From contig JAFKER010000010.1 of the NCBI GenBank assembly GCA_017308595.1, positions 124,001-188,000 of the forward strand: a stretch of DNA of 64,000 nt. The letters run 5' to 3'. How positions within the stretch are numbered: the stretch's first letter is position 1; every line of letters begins with the position of its first letter. Under the pieces are notes generated by a model, which was not told the DNA's origin, did not search any database, and worked only from the letters and a program-made list of their open reading frames with translations. The DNA is from Afipia sp. GTDB lineage: Bacteria > Pseudomonadota > Alphaproteobacteria > Rhizobiales > Xanthobacteraceae. Positions 17,501 through 26,610 of this stretch are shown in pieces. Made by a program: the position numbers and the translations under genes.

Positions 17501-19000
17501 TCAGTACGCGATCCCGAGTTCGTCGTAGAGATTACGCAGCACGGCTGGCAAAACCTCGGGAAGATCTTCCGCGATCAGGCCGGGGCCGAACTCCTGTCCC
17601 GCTTCGCCGTGCATCCACGCGCCGATGCAGGCGGCTTCGAACGCGGGCACATGCTGCGCCAGCATTCCGCCGATGATCCCCGCGAGCACATCGCCCGATC
17701 CGGCTGTCGCAAGCCAAGGCGGCGCGTTGGCGGCGATCGCTGCGCGGCCATCCGGGGCGGCAATCACCGTGTCTGCGCCTTTCAGCAGCACGACCGCACC
17801 GGACTGAATTGCAGCTTGCCGTGCCCGTTCAAGCTTGGACGCATCTGGCGAGGCGGACTGCTTCTGACCGAACAGCCGCGCGAACTCGCCATCATGCGGG
17901 GTGAGGATAACCTGCGGGTCGGCAAGCGTTTTGATCGCAGCAAACAGCGTGCCCGGATCATCCGCAAAACTCGTCAGCGCATCCGCATCAAGCACAACAC
18001 TCCGCCGTGCCGACAGCGCGGCGAGCACCATGTCGCGCGTCCGCTCGCCGACACCGGCGGCGGGACCGATCACGCAGGCATTGAGCCGCTTGTCGTTCAG
18101 AAGTGCCGCGAACTGCTGCGCCGTCTCCGTCTCGCGCACCATCACCGCCGTCAGCGCGGCCGCATTCACGGAGAGCGCATCGCGCGGCGATGCCACCGTG
18201 ACAAGACCCGCGCCTGCGCGCAGCGCCGCACGCGCGGACAGCCGCGCCGCTCCCGTCGAGACGAGATCGCCCGAGACAACCACCGCATGACCGCGCGCAT
18301 ATTTGTGACCGTCGGCTTGCGGTGAGGGAAAAATATCGGCCCACAGATCCGGCACATTCTCGAATGTCTTCGGCGCGATGACATCGAGCACATCTGCGTC
18401 GATGCCGATGTCAGCGACTTCGATCTCGCCGCAATGAATTCGTCCCGGCAACAGCAGATGTCCCGGCTTGCGGCGGAAGAACGTCACGGTCGCGGAAGCC
18501 TCTGCAGCGATGCCCATCACCTCGCCGGTATCGCCGTTCACACCGCTCGGCAGATCGACGCTCAGGATCGGCGCGCCGCTGGCGTTCATCGCCTCGATCA
18601 TCGCAAACGGATCGCCTTTCACGGCGCGATTGAGACCGGCGCCGAATAGCGCATCGACAATGAGATTGGGGCGTCCCAGTGCTGCCGGATCGCATGGCAG
18701 CAACTCACCCTTCCATTCGGCAGAGGCAAGCGCGGCGTCTCCCGTCAGGGTGGCGCGGTCGCACAGCAGGATCACCGCAACGTCCCGCCCCCTCGCCGCA
18801 AGTTCGGCTGCGGCAATGAACCCGTCGCCACCATTGTTGCCGCGTCCGGCCACGACCACGATCCGCCCGCGCTCGGCCATCGCCTCGGCAACCTCCGCCA
18901 CCGCCCGTCCGGCGCTGCGCATCAGCGTAAAACCGGGGGTACCGCCCGCAATTGCAGCCTGATCCGCCGTCGTCATCTCCGAAACCGTCAGGATTTCCAT
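17501..19000 (-). CDS. nnr: Bifunctional NAD(P)H-hydrate repair enzyme (epimerase and dehydratase)
   Basis: 499 residues. The N-terminal YjeF domain (about 1-210) has GRGNNGGDGFIAA, the epimerase nucleotide-binding motif. The C-terminal domain (about 225-490) is the ADP/ATP-dependent NAD(P)HX dehydratase with the ribokinase-like ends LTPHDGEFARLFG and ATAGSGDVLAGIIGGMLAQ. The fusion repairs damaged hydrated NAD(P)H in the cytoplasm. It is divergent from glnB, an order common in alphaproteobacteria. Confidence 0.93.
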   Translation of the reverse strand: MEILTVSEMTTADQAAIAGGTPGFTLMRSAGRAVAEVAEAMAERGRIVVVAGRGNNGGDGFIAAAELAARGRDVAVILLCDRATLTGDAALASAEWKGELLPCDPAALGRPNLIVDALFGAGLNRAVKGDPFAMIEAMNASGAPILSVDLPSGVNGDTGEVMGIAAEASATVTFFRRKPGHLLLPGRIHCGEIEVADIGIDADVLDVIAPKTFENVPDLWADIFPSPQADGHKYARGHAVVVSGDLVSTGAARLSARAALRAGAGLVTVASPRDALSVNAAALTAVMVRETETAQQFAALLNDKRLNACVIGPAAGVGERTRDMVLAALSARRSVVLDADALTSFADDPGTLFAAIKTLADPQVILTPHDGEFARLFGQKQSASPDASKLERARQAAIQSGAVVLLKGADTVIAAPDGRAAIAANAPPWLATAGSGDVLAGIIGGMLAQHVPAFEAACIGAWMHGEAGQEFGPGLIAEDLPEVLPAVLRNLYDELGIAY

Positions 19001-19188
19001 GCGTCATCCGCCTGTTCGTCTGCGCCTCATCCAGAGGCAATGTGATCGGAGAGAAATCGAAGTATCAGTCTATTTTTTGTGCAATTGCCTATTTCATAGA
19101 CTTTCACTCTGACTGCATTCGCCGCACAAAGAGGCAAGATGGCATCTAACGGAATGATATCGTTATCCAATTCGATGTCTTAATAAAT

Positions 19189-19204
19189 TGGCACAGACCC
19201 TGCT
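19189..19204 (+). promoter_or_regulatory. Sigma-54 promoter of glnB
   Basis: TGGCACAGACCCTGCT has the invariant GG and GC exactly 10 bases apart, as in the sigma-54 consensus TGGCAC-N5-TTGCA. It lies about 170 bases upstream of glnB in a 377-base gene-free region (19001-19377) shared with nnr. It implies NtrC control by nitrogen status; I did not find a convincing NtrC palindrome, only a weak TGCA...CGCA pair near 19114. Confidence 0.75.
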
Positions 19205-19377
19205 TTTAGGGGATGACTTTGGATCGCCATGCTCGCCGGCGGAGTTCAAGCGAGCGTGACAGTCGTTTCCGGGCCCTCATCTGCCCGTGTGACGACGAGC
19301 CGAGGTGACGAGCGCGCCCGCCGCGCGATATGGAAGTACAACAGACAGACCAGCAGGACCTGCCGGGGAGACGTTAA

Positions 19378-19716
<339 letters not shown>

Positions 19717-19800
19717 CCTGCCGACACGCCGGACCTTGCATTCTTGCCCGGTATTACGGCACAGCCGGGCTTGACCAGCGGCCATTTTATGCCACGAACT

Positions 19801-19822
19801 GACCCCGCCACAAAACGGGGTC
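19801..19822 (+). terminator. Weak terminator or attenuator between glnB and glnA
   Basis: A 7-bp stem, GACCCCG (19801-19807) with CGGGGTC (19816-19822), has an 8-base loop but only TCTAT behind it. It could reduce read-through from glnB into glnA, or stabilise the 3' end of the glnB message. Confidence 0.35.
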
Positions 19823-19917
19823 TCTATGGACGGCCTCATCCAGAGAATTGACGTCCAAGACTGTCCAAGACTTACAGACGACCATCACGACAACCGACCA
19901 AGCCATAAGAGGTATTC

Positions 19918-21327
19918 ATGAAAACCGCCAAAGACGTCCTGAAGTCGATCAAGGACAACGACGTCAAGTACGTCGACCTGCGTTTCACCGATCCGCGCGG
20001 CAAGTGGCAGCACGTCACCTTCGACGTTTCGATGATCGACGAAGACATCTTCGCCGAAGGCACGATGTTCGACGGCTCTTCGATCGCGGGCTGGAAGGCT
20101 ATCAACGAGTCCGACATGACCCTGATGCCGGACCCGACCACCGCGACCATCGATCCATTCTTCGCCGAGACCACCATGGTCATCGTCTGCGACATTCTCG
20201 AGCCGTCGACCGGCGAGCCCTATAACCGCGACCCGCGCGGCATCGCCAAGAAGGCAGAAGCCCAGGTCAAGGCGATGGGCGTGGGCGACACCGTGTTCGT
20301 CGGCCCGGAAGCCGAATTCTTCGTGTTCGACGACGTGCGCTTCTCGGCGACGCCGTACAACACCGGCTTCAAGCTGGACTCGTCCGAACTGCCGACCAAC
20401 TCCGACACCGAATATGAAGGCGGCAACCTCGGCCACCGCATCCGCACCAAGGGCGGCTATTTCCCCGTCCCGCCGCAGGACTCGGTGCAGGACATGCGCT
20501 CGGAAATGCTCGGCTCGATGGCCAAGATGGGCGTCAAGGTCGAGAAGCATCACCACGAAGTGGCGTCGGCACAGCACGAACTCGGCATGAAGTTCGACAC
20601 CCTGACCCACATGGCCGACCAGATGCAGGTCTACAAGTATTGCATCCATCAGGTTGCACACATCTACGGCAAGACCGCCACCTTCATGCCGAAGCCGATC
20701 TACGGCGATAACGGCTCGGGCATGCACGTGCACCAGTCGATCTGGAAGGACGGCAAGCCGACCTTCGCAGGCAACAAGTACGCTGATCTTTCGGAAACCT
20801 GCCTCCACTACATCGGCGGCATCATCAAGCACGCCAAGGCCATCAACGCCTTCACCAACCCGTCGACCAACTCCTACAAGCGTCTGGTGCCGGGCTATGA
20901 AGCGCCGGTGCTGCTCGCCTACTCGGCGCGCAACCGTTCGGCCTCCTGCCGCATCCCCTACACGACCTCACCGAAGGCAAAGCGCGTCGAAGTGCGTTTC
21001 CCTGATCCGATGGCGAACCCGTATCTCGCCTTCGCAGCGATGCTGATGGCCGGCCTCGACGGCATCAAGAACAAGATCGATCCGGGTCCGGCGATGGACA
21101 AGGACCTCTACGACCTGCCGAAGGAAGAACTGAAGACCATTCCGACGGTGTGCGGCTCGCTTCGCGAAGCTCTCGAAAGCCTCGACAAGGACCGCGCATT
21201 CCTCAAGGCCGGCGGCGTGTTCGACGACGATTTCATCGACAGTTTCATCGAACTGAAGATGACCGAAGTCGAGCGTTTCGAAATGACCCCGCATCCGGTC
21301 GAATTCGACATGTACTATTCGCAGTAA
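19918..21327 (+). CDS. glnA: Glutamine synthetase, type I
   Basis: 469 residues. The N-terminal [13 protein letters not shown] and [12 protein letters not shown], the glutamate loop [18 protein letters not shown] and the ATP-binding [16 protein letters not shown] are all class I signatures. Tyr398 in DLYDLP is the adenylylation site, so activity should be controlled by GlnE. It makes glutamine from glutamate, ammonia and ATP as a dodecamer in the cytoplasm. It is followed by a strong terminator. Confidence 0.98.
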   Translation: MKTAKDVLKSIKDNDVKYVDLRFTDPRGKWQHVTFDVSMIDEDIFAEGTMFDGSSIAGWKAINESDMTLMPDPTTATIDPFFAETTMVIVCDILEPSTGEPYNRDPRGIAKKAEAQVKAMGVGDTVFVGPEAEFFVFDDVRFSATPYNTGFKLDSSELPTNSDTEYEGGNLGHRIRTKGGYFPVPPQDSVQDMRSEMLGSMAKMGVKVEKHHHEVASAQHELGMKFDTLTHMADQMQVYKYCIHQVAHIYGKTATFMPKPIYGDNGSGMHVHQSIWKDGKPTFAGNKYADLSETCLHYIGGIIKHAKAINAFTNPSTNSYKRLVPGYEAPVLLAYSARNRSASCRIPYTTSPKAKRVEVRFPDPMANPYLAFAAMLMAGLDGIKNKIDPGPAMDKDLYDLPKEELKTIPTVCGSLREALESLDKDRAFLKAGGVFDDDFIDSFIELKMTEVERFEMTPHPVEFDMYYSQ

Positions 21328-21350
21328 GCTGATCTCGGTTTACGCAAACG

Positions 21351-21382
21351 AAAAGGCGCTCCGAAAGGAGCGCCTTTTTTGT
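21351..21382 (+). terminator. Terminator of glnA
   Basis: A 12-bp stem (AAAAGGCGCTCC, 21351-21362) with loop GAAA and a T-run follows the glnA stop by about 23 bases. The same 23-base sequence recurs after the next gene (see findings). Confidence 0.9.
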
Positions 21383-21446
21383 TATGCCGACTGAGAACGG
21401 CATGATTCACACGTGCATGAACCGGTAGCTGAGCAGAGGACCTTCG

Positions 21447-22298
21447 ATGACCTTCGTACCCGATCACCACCATGCGGACCTTGGCGACGTCACATTGCAC
21501 TATGTTACCGCCGGTTCAGGCAAGCCCATCGTTCTGCTCCATGGCTGGCCGCAGACCTGGTACGCGTGGCGCAAGATCATGCCTGAACTCGCAAAGGACT
21601 ATTTTGTCATCGCGCCGGATCTGCGCGGCCTCGGCGATTCATCGCGCCCCCTCGGCGGGTTCGACAAGAAGACCATCGGCGCGGACATCGCAAAGCTTCT
21701 CAACCTGATCAGGCCCGGCGAGGACGCATTCGTGGTCGGCCATGACTGGGGCGGCACGGTGGCGTTCGCGCTCGCGGCCTATCACCCCGGCGTGGTGAAG
21801 AAGCTCACGATCCTCGACGTGGCGATCCCGGGCGACGGCAGCGGCACATTCTCGCAGAACGGCAGGCGCTGGCATCACGCGTTTCATCAGACGCTGGACA
21901 TGCCCGAGCAGCTCATTCACGGACGCGAAGACGTCTACTACCGCTGGTTCTATGCGAACTTCGGCTGGGTGCGCGACGCGATCGGCGAAGAGGAGATCGT
22001 GGAATATCTACGCACCTATCGGGACTTCTCCACCCTGCGCACGGGCATGAATTACTACAGGACGCTCAATCAGGACGTGCTCGACAACGAGGCGTTTCTC
22101 AAGACGCAGAAGCTTCAGATGCCAATTCTCGCGTTCGGCGGTGCGGACGCGTTCGGCCGCGGTGGCGAAACGCTGGCATCGATGCAGCGCGTCGGCACCA
22201 ATGTGCGCGGGGGCATCGTCCAGAATTGCGGACACTGGATACCCGAGGAGCAGCCGGAGTTTCTCCTGAAGGAGTTGACTGTATTCTTCCGGGAGTGA
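21447..22298 (+). CDS. Alpha/beta hydrolase (epoxide hydrolase / dehalogenase-like)
   Basis: 283 residues. The oxyanion motif HGWPQTWYAWR, the nucleophile elbow GHDWGG with Asp as nucleophile, and a C-terminal His in CGHWIPEEQPE match epoxide hydrolases and related haloalkane dehalogenases. An Asp rather than Ser nucleophile argues against an esterase. The natural substrate cannot be inferred. It starts with ATG 21447 and stands alone, bounded by near-identical terminators on both sides, which suggests a mobile or duplicated cassette. Confidence 0.85.
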   Translation: MTFVPDHHHADLGDVTLHYVTAGSGKPIVLLHGWPQTWYAWRKIMPELAKDYFVIAPDLRGLGDSSRPLGGFDKKTIGADIAKLLNLIRPGEDAFVVGHDWGGTVAFALAAYHPGVVKKLTILDVAIPGDGSGTFSQNGRRWHHAFHQTLDMPEQLIHGREDVYYRWFYANFGWVRDAIGEEEIVEYLRTYRDFSTLRTGMNYYRTLNQDVLDNEAFLKTQKLQMPILAFGGADAFGRGGETLASMQRVGTNVRGGIVQNCGHWIPEEQPEFLLKELTVFFRE

Positions 22299-22325
22299 CG
22301 TCGGGAACCTCAGCTTGCGAAAACG

Positions 22326-22353
22326 AAAAGGCGCTCCGAAAGGCGCGCCTTTT
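22326..22353 (+). terminator. Terminator shared by hydrolase and trxB-like gene
   Basis: Stem AAAAGGCGC (22326-22334) with GCGCCTTTT (22345-22353), lying between the convergent ends of the hydrolase and thioredoxin-reductase-like genes. A-rich and T-rich flanks make it usable in both directions. Confidence 0.8.
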
Positions 22354-22375
22354 TGTTTGAGCGAAGCTGCTTCGG

Positions 22376-23257
22376 CTAGAAAACCAGTGAGCGATGAAGT
22401 GTCGCGCCGGCCCACGCGCCGTCTGCAACCGCAAGCGATACCGAATGCGGCACCCGCGCCGTATCTCCGCAAGCAAATGCGCCTGGAACGCTCGTTTCCT
22501 TCATGTCGTCTGTCTGCACCTGCGTGCCGAAAGGCGTTTCTGCGAGGTTGCAGCCAAGACCGGCCGCGATCGGCGTCGAAGGCGCATTCCGCGACGCTGT
22601 AAACAACCCGGCGAATGTGAGTCGACGGTTATCGGCAAGAATGACATCCGCTTCGTTATCAAGACGCAGGATCGGCGTTTCCTCGATTGTGACTTTGCGC
22701 GCAACGAGATCGGCGCGAACGGTATCTTCCAGCGTAACAACTCCGTTGGTCAGGAATGTCACGGCACCCCATTCCGGTATCAATTGCGCCTGATGCACGG
22801 ACATCGGCCCTGTCGCGATCACGCCGATGCGGCCCTCATTGAGTTCATAGCCATGACAGTAGGGGCAATGAAAGACACTTCTGCCCCAACGTTCCGCAAG
22901 TCCTTCGATCTGCGGAAGCGCGTCGCTCACGCCGGTTGCGAACAGAACTCTGCGGCCCGCGTGTCGCGAGCCTTTCGCTGTCATGACGTCAAACGCATCT
23001 TTCCGTCCCGTGACCGCCTCGGCCGTATCCTCAATCCATGTCAACGTCGGATACGCCTGAAGCTGAGTGCGGGCCATCCGGGCGATTTCCGCCGGGTCCA
23101 TGCCATCTTGGCCGAGAAATCCGTAAGCATGTTTCGCAAAGCGATTGCGGCGGATTCCGGCATCGATGACCAGAACACTGCGCCGTGCGCGAAGAAGTTG
23201 CAGGGAGGCCGCCATTCCGGCGTAACTGCCGCCGACGACGATCACATCATGTTGCAT
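22376..23257 (-). CDS. Thioredoxin reductase-like FAD oxidoreductase
   Basis: 293 residues from ATG 23257, with AAAGGG about 6 bases upstream. The FAD motif VVGGSYAGMAASLQLLRA is N-terminal. The redox-active pair is CPYC in CPYCHGYE, similar to low-molecular-mass thioredoxin reductases, which use CATC; the dinucleotide and FAD ends (FTASRNAP, GAFACGDTARV) are also present. It may reduce thioredoxin-like partners or act as a small oxidoreductase. It follows the Rrf2 gene by two bases, so it is under that regulator. Confidence 0.85.
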   Translation of the reverse strand: MQHDVIVVGGSYAGMAASLQLLRARRSVLVIDAGIRRNRFAKHAYGFLGQDGMDPAEIARMARTQLQAYPTLTWIEDTAEAVTGRKDAFDVMTAKGSRHAGRRVLFATGVSDALPQIEGLAERWGRSVFHCPYCHGYELNEGRIGVIATGPMSVHQAQLIPEWGAVTFLTNGVVTLEDTVRADLVARKVTIEETPILRLDNEADVILADNRRLTFAGLFTASRNAPSTPIAAGLGCNLAETPFGTQVQTDDMKETSVPGAFACGDTARVPHSVSLAVADGAWAGATLHRSLVF

Positions 23258-23259
23258 GG

Positions 23260-23703
23260 CTATCCCTTTCGTGGCCGCCGCGCCGCGTGACGACGACTGA
23301 AATCCGCCGCGAGGGCGGCGAGCGTGACATGAGCAAAACGCTCGAGCAGCAACGCCTCGGCATCCGTAAAAGCCTGATCCAGCGCCGCGTTGACGACCTG
23401 CTCCACGAGGCATTCCGGCGCCTCGTTTCGATTGCCGATGGCAAACACAGCGGGCTCGCCCAGCACCTGGTGCAGGTCGCGTAGCGTCACTGCTCGCAAA
23501 TCGGTGCTGATGCGCCAGCCGCCTGAATGGCCACGCGCCGACGTCACAATTTTTGCCTCGCGCAACAGCCCCATCGTACGTCTCACCACGACGGGATTGG
23601 TACACATGCATTCGGCAAGCTCTTCCGACGTCATTGGCTCCTCGCGCTCAGCCATGTGCAGCAGCGCATGTAGGACCGAAGAAAGGCGACTGTCTCTTTT
23701 CAT
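23260..23703 (-). CDS. Rrf2 family transcriptional regulator
   Basis: 147 residues from ATG 23703. The winged-helix domain (SVLHALLHMAEREEPMTSEELA) and PVVVRRTMGLLREAKIVTSARGHSGGW are typical of Rrf2. The three closely spaced cysteines of iron-sulphur Rrf2 proteins such as IscR are missing: only APECLVEQ and the CMC in the DNA-binding region are seen, so it is more like YwnA-type redox or other sensors. It is the first gene of a two-gene unit with the thioredoxin-reductase-like enzyme, and a palindrome overlaps its start. Confidence 0.85.
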   Translation of the reverse strand: MKRDSRLSSVLHALLHMAEREEPMTSEELAECMCTNPVVVRRTMGLLREAKIVTSARGHSGGWRISTDLRAVTLRDLHQVLGEPAVFAIGNRNEAPECLVEQVVNAALDQAFTDAEALLLERFAHVTLAALAADFSRRHAARRPRKG

Positions 23704-23722
23704 GTAACTTCGATTATTACAT
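23702..23722. promoter_or_regulatory. Palindromic operator at Rrf2 gene start
   Basis: ATGTAA at 23702-23707 and TTACAT at 23717-23722 form a perfect 6-bp inverted repeat with 9 bases between. It covers the start codon region of the Rrf2 gene and is A/T-rich against a GC-rich background. It is a probable autoregulatory site. Confidence 0.6.
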
Positions 23723-23775
23723 TTAAGACCGAAATTCAAGAGAAATTCGCAACGCACGAAGGCAAGATGATCCTT

Positions 23776-24222
23776 TCAGACCTTCCTTTGAATCTTTCTG
23801 ACTTTTCCACGCGCGCCTGTCACGGCTTTCTTCATTGCTTTAAAGTCCTTCTTCTTCGCCCGCCTCGCCCGATTGAACTCAATCGCCGCCCGCACCAGTT
23901 TCTTCAACGCCGTCGCGTTGACTTTGTCGGCCTTGGAAAAATCAATCGCGCGCCACACCCTGCCCTCAAGTCCCGCATTGAAAAGCCTGTCGGGATCGGG
24001 AAGCGACGCACCGTAAGAGAATGTCAGCTTCACCTTGTCCTTGTGGGCGTTGCCGACTGCGATGATGCCGTCGCATTCCCACACCGGGCTTCCCATCCAC
24101 TTCCATTCCTCGACGATCTCCTTGCTCGCACTGAGGATGGTCTTGCGCACAGCCGCTAGCGTCTTGCCGCGCCAGTCAGCCGTCTTCGCGATCAACTGAT
24201 CGATTTTCTCGGATGGAGTCAT
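23776..24222 (-). CDS. DUF1801-like protein
   Basis: 148 residues from ATG 24222 (MTPSEKIDQLIAK). The segment EEWKWMGSPVWECDGIIAVGNAHKDKVKLTFSYGASLPDPDRLFN resembles DUF1801/YdhG-like small proteins, a family of unknown function frequently found with AHSA1-type genes. A basic, Lys-rich C-terminus follows. It lies 28 bases after the AHSA1-like gene, so it is probably the third gene of the ArsR unit. Confidence 0.75.
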   Translation of the reverse strand: MTPSEKIDQLIAKTADWRGKTLAAVRKTILSASKEIVEEWKWMGSPVWECDGIIAVGNAHKDKVKLTFSYGASLPDPDRLFNAGLEGRVWRAIDFSKADKVNATALKKLVRAAIEFNRARRAKKKDFKAMKKAVTGARGKVRKIQRKV

Positions 24223-24250
24223 GGCCTCATTCTCAAAATCATCACAGCTT

Positions 24251-24682
24251 TCAGTGAGCCCGCGCCAGCACCTGCTCCAGATTTCCGAAAAACTGCTCCC
24301 AGCCATGCCGTGCGCCGCCAAATGCCTGCTTCTGATCGGGACGGAAGCCGGATTGCTCCATGCGTAAAAGCGTGCCCTTGCCCGTTGGCGCCAGCGTAAA
24401 TGTCACGATGCTCTGCAGGTTGAAGGCCGGATCGTCGTGCGCGAAATTCCAGGTGTAGGACAACGCTCTGTTGGCTTCGAGCGTGAGCACCTGGCAGTCC
24501 AGCACCCCGCCCCACTCGCCACGCAGATTGAAGCGGTGTCCCACTTGCGGCACGAAATCATTCTTCATCAGCCACTCCTCGATCAGATGCGGCTGCGTCA
24601 GCGCGCGCCAGAGCTTTTCAGGCGGATGAGAAAACTCACGCTCGACAACGACGGAACGAAGTTCAGTTGCACTGTCGTTCAT
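24251..24682 (-). CDS. SRPBCC / AHSA1-like protein
   Basis: 143 residues. The pattern VEREFSHPPEKLWRALTQPHLIEEWL, then FTLAPTGKGTLLRMEQSGF and GWEQFFGNLEQVL, is the START-like hydrophobic pocket of the activator-of-Hsp90-ATPase family as found in bacteria. The ligand is unknown. It overlaps the ArsR gene by four bases (ATGA at 24679-24682), so it is translated with the regulator. Confidence 0.88.
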   Translation of the reverse strand: MNDSATELRSVVVEREFSHPPEKLWRALTQPHLIEEWLMKNDFVPQVGHRFNLRGEWGGVLDCQVLTLEANRALSYTWNFAHDDPAFNLQSIVTFTLAPTGKGTLLRMEQSGFRPDQKQAFGGARHGWEQFFGNLEQVLARAH

Positions 24683-25002
24683 TGATCCATCCTCTTGAGC
24701 AGGCTTTCGAGATCGTCAAATCGCTTCTCCCAGAAACCGGCCATGCGGCTGGTCCAGTCGAGCAGTGGCGCAAGCGCTTTGGGCTGCGCGCTGTAGTGGG
24801 TCTGCCGCCCTTCGTGGCGGTCGCGTACCAGTCCGGCCTGTTTCAGGACGCCCAGATGTTTTGAAACGGCGGGCTGGGAGATTCCGGCTTTCGCGGTCAG
24901 GGCGCCGACGGTCTGCTCTCCGCCGCGGCATAGCCGCTCGAAGATCGCCCGGCGTGTCGGATCGGCCAGTGTTTTGAAGAGGACGTCCTGCGCATTCGAC
25001 AT
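24679..25002 (-). CDS. ArsR family regulator
   Basis: 107 residues. A winged-helix DNA-binding domain is clear: FKTLADPTRRAIFERLC and the recognition helix ISQPAVSKHLGVLKQAGLV. There are no metal-binding cysteine pairs in the usual position, so this is the SRPBCC-linked type rather than a metal sensor. It heads a three-gene unit (regulator, AHSA1-like, DUF1801-like) and a perfect palindrome lies upstream. Confidence 0.92.
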   Translation of the reverse strand: MSNAQDVLFKTLADPTRRAIFERLCRGGEQTVGALTAKAGISQPAVSKHLGVLKQAGLVRDRHEGRQTHYSAQPKALAPLLDWTSRMAGFWEKRFDDLESLLKRMDQ

Positions 25003-25035
25003 GAAATTGATAACCCGTTGGCTATGGATTAATAC

Positions 25036-25051
25036 ATAACTCTTGAGTTAT
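25036..25051. promoter_or_regulatory. ArsR operator palindrome
   Basis: ATAACTC-TT-GAGTTAT is a perfect 7-bp inverted repeat around TT. It lies 34 bases upstream of the ArsR start in an A/T-rich stretch, where an ArsR repressor would block transcription. Confidence 0.65.
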
Positions 25052-25070
25052 TGATTAGTCAATATCCCTC

Positions 25071-25098
25071 CCGACATTTCCCGACATGGGAATATAAT
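25071..25098 (+). promoter_or_regulatory. Possible promoter with consensus TATAAT
   Basis: CCGACA (25071-25076, 4 of 6 to the -35) is followed 16 bases later by a perfect TATAAT at 25093-25098. It points toward the short ORF at 25131 and the AI-2E permease gene. Confidence 0.45.
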
Positions 25099-25130
25099 CT
25101 CCATTATCGTTTTACGAGGATGAGGACAGG

Positions 25131-25238
25131 ATGAAGGCGGCGAAAGCCGCCGGATCGAGGCGCGTATCCTTCCCGGAAGAACCCTCACCTCGCCCGGAAT
25201 TGCCCATGGAGAACCTGAGGCCACGCCCTTCCGCATAA
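25131..25238 (+). CDS. Possible 35-residue small protein
   Basis: ATG 25131 is preceded by GAGGACAGG, and the frame runs 35 codons to TAA. The predicted peptide is basic and proline-rich (KAAKAAGSRR, then EEPSPRPELP). A TATAAT lies about 30 bases upstream, so it could be transcribed as a leader or independent small gene. No homologue is known to me; it could be chance. Confidence 0.3.
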   Translation: MKAAKAAGSRRVSFPEEPSPRPELPMENLRPRPSA

Positions 25239-25443
25239 CATCATCGCCTCGCACGCGATGCCGGAGACGAAAGTCTACCCAATGCGCCTTACGGCGCTCG
25301 ATGCCCCTCAGTTAGGCGGGCAATACGAAAGCTCACCTCGCGCTATGCGCGGCAACGATCATGCGTGGCTGTCACGCCATCTTCTCTTGATAAGACGCGG
25401 CCTTTCAGGAAAGACTGGCGCCGAAATAATGAAAGGACCGCAC

Positions 25444-26604
25444 GTGTCATCCCCCATCGAGACCCGCGTTCAGACCCGCAGCGACCTTGCATGGTCGATT
25501 GCGGTGGGCGGCATCGGCATCGTCGCCTTCGCGGCCTTCCTGCTGTTTGCCTGGTACTATGCCGCAACCCTGTTCCTGGTGTTCGCAGGTATCCTGCTCG
25601 GCGTCGCACTCACCGCCATGACGCACCTTCTTCAGAAAGTGATGGGCGGACCTCACGCCCTGCGTCTGGTGCTGGTTTGTGTGGTGCTGGCGGGCATGCT
25701 CTCCGGCGTTGTGTTCCTCGGCGGCGCGACTATCGCCCGGCAGGCGGCTGTGCTGAGCAACACCCTCAAGTCGCAGCTCGTCACCGTGAAAACCTTTCTT
25801 GAGCAGCACGGGGTCGATACCAGCTATCTCGAACTCGGATCGGTGACCGCGACACCAGCCAGCACCACCGACCATCCGTCAACGAACGCTCCAGCCCCGT
25901 CCTCGGGACTTCCAAAGAACCTGCCGAGCGCAGGCGCCCTCGCCTCCGGCGGTGGCGCCATCGTCAGTCAGACGCTTAAATTATTGCTTGGGACAGTCAG
26001 CGCCGTCGGCAATTTCTTCATTGTGCTGTTCCTCGGCCTGTCCTTTGCGGCGCAGCCAAGCGTGTATCGCAAAGGCGTGCTGGCCCTGTCGCCGAAGAAG
26101 CACCGGGCCAGCGTGACTGTGGTGGTCGACCGGATCAGCGACACGCTGGAACGCTGGCTGATCGCGCAGATGATCACCATGGCCGCCGTGTTCCTCGTGA
26201 CATGGATTGGCCTCACGATCATCGGGATCGACAGCGCATTCATCCTCGGCATTCAGGCCGGTCTGCTGGCCTTCATTCCGACCGTGGGCGCGCTGATCGG
26301 CGGCCTGATCATCGTGCTGGCGAGCCTCGCTTCCGGCTGGGTCGCCGCCTTTAGCGCCTTCCTGCTGTTCCTTGGCGTGCATGCACTGGAAAGCTACATT
26401 CTGACGCCGATCATCCAGCGTCAGGCGCTGGACATCCCGCCCGCAACGCTGTTCGCCTTCCAGATCCTGCTCGGCGTCGTGTTCGGGCTGTGGGGACTGG
26501 CTCTGGCGCTGCCGCTGATGGCCATCGTGAAAGTCATCATCACCTATCTGCGCGAAGATGATGAGGTCCGCGAACCGGAGTTCGTGATCGCGGCAAAGTC
26601 CTGA
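25444..26604 (+). CDS. AI-2E family transporter (permease)
   Basis: 386 residues from GTG 25444, with AAAGGA six bases upstream; an in-frame ATG at 25429 is an alternative. About eight hydrophobic segments are visible, two near residues 15-60 and the rest in a cluster from about 190 to 375, with the family-typical SAFILGIQAGLLAFIPTVGALIGG and the C-terminal ESYILTPIIQRQALDIPP. The family is widespread; some members export or import autoinducer-2, but most are of unknown cargo. A strong terminator follows. Confidence 0.85.
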   Translation: MSSPIETRVQTRSDLAWSIAVGGIGIVAFAAFLLFAWYYAATLFLVFAGILLGVALTAMTHLLQKVMGGPHALRLVLVCVVLAGMLSGVVFLGGATIARQAAVLSNTLKSQLVTVKTFLEQHGVDTSYLELGSVTATPASTTDHPSTNAPAPSSGLPKNLPSAGALASGGGAIVSQTLKLLLGTVSAVGNFFIVLFLGLSFAAQPSVYRKGVLALSPKKHRASVTVVVDRISDTLERWLIAQMITMAAVFLVTWIGLTIIGIDSAFILGIQAGLLAFIPTVGALIGGLIIVLASLASGWVAAFSAFLLFLGVHALESYILTPIIQRQALDIPPATLFAFQILLGVVFGLWGLALALPLMAIVKVIITYLREDDEVREPEFVIAAKS

Positions 26605-26610
26605 CAACGA

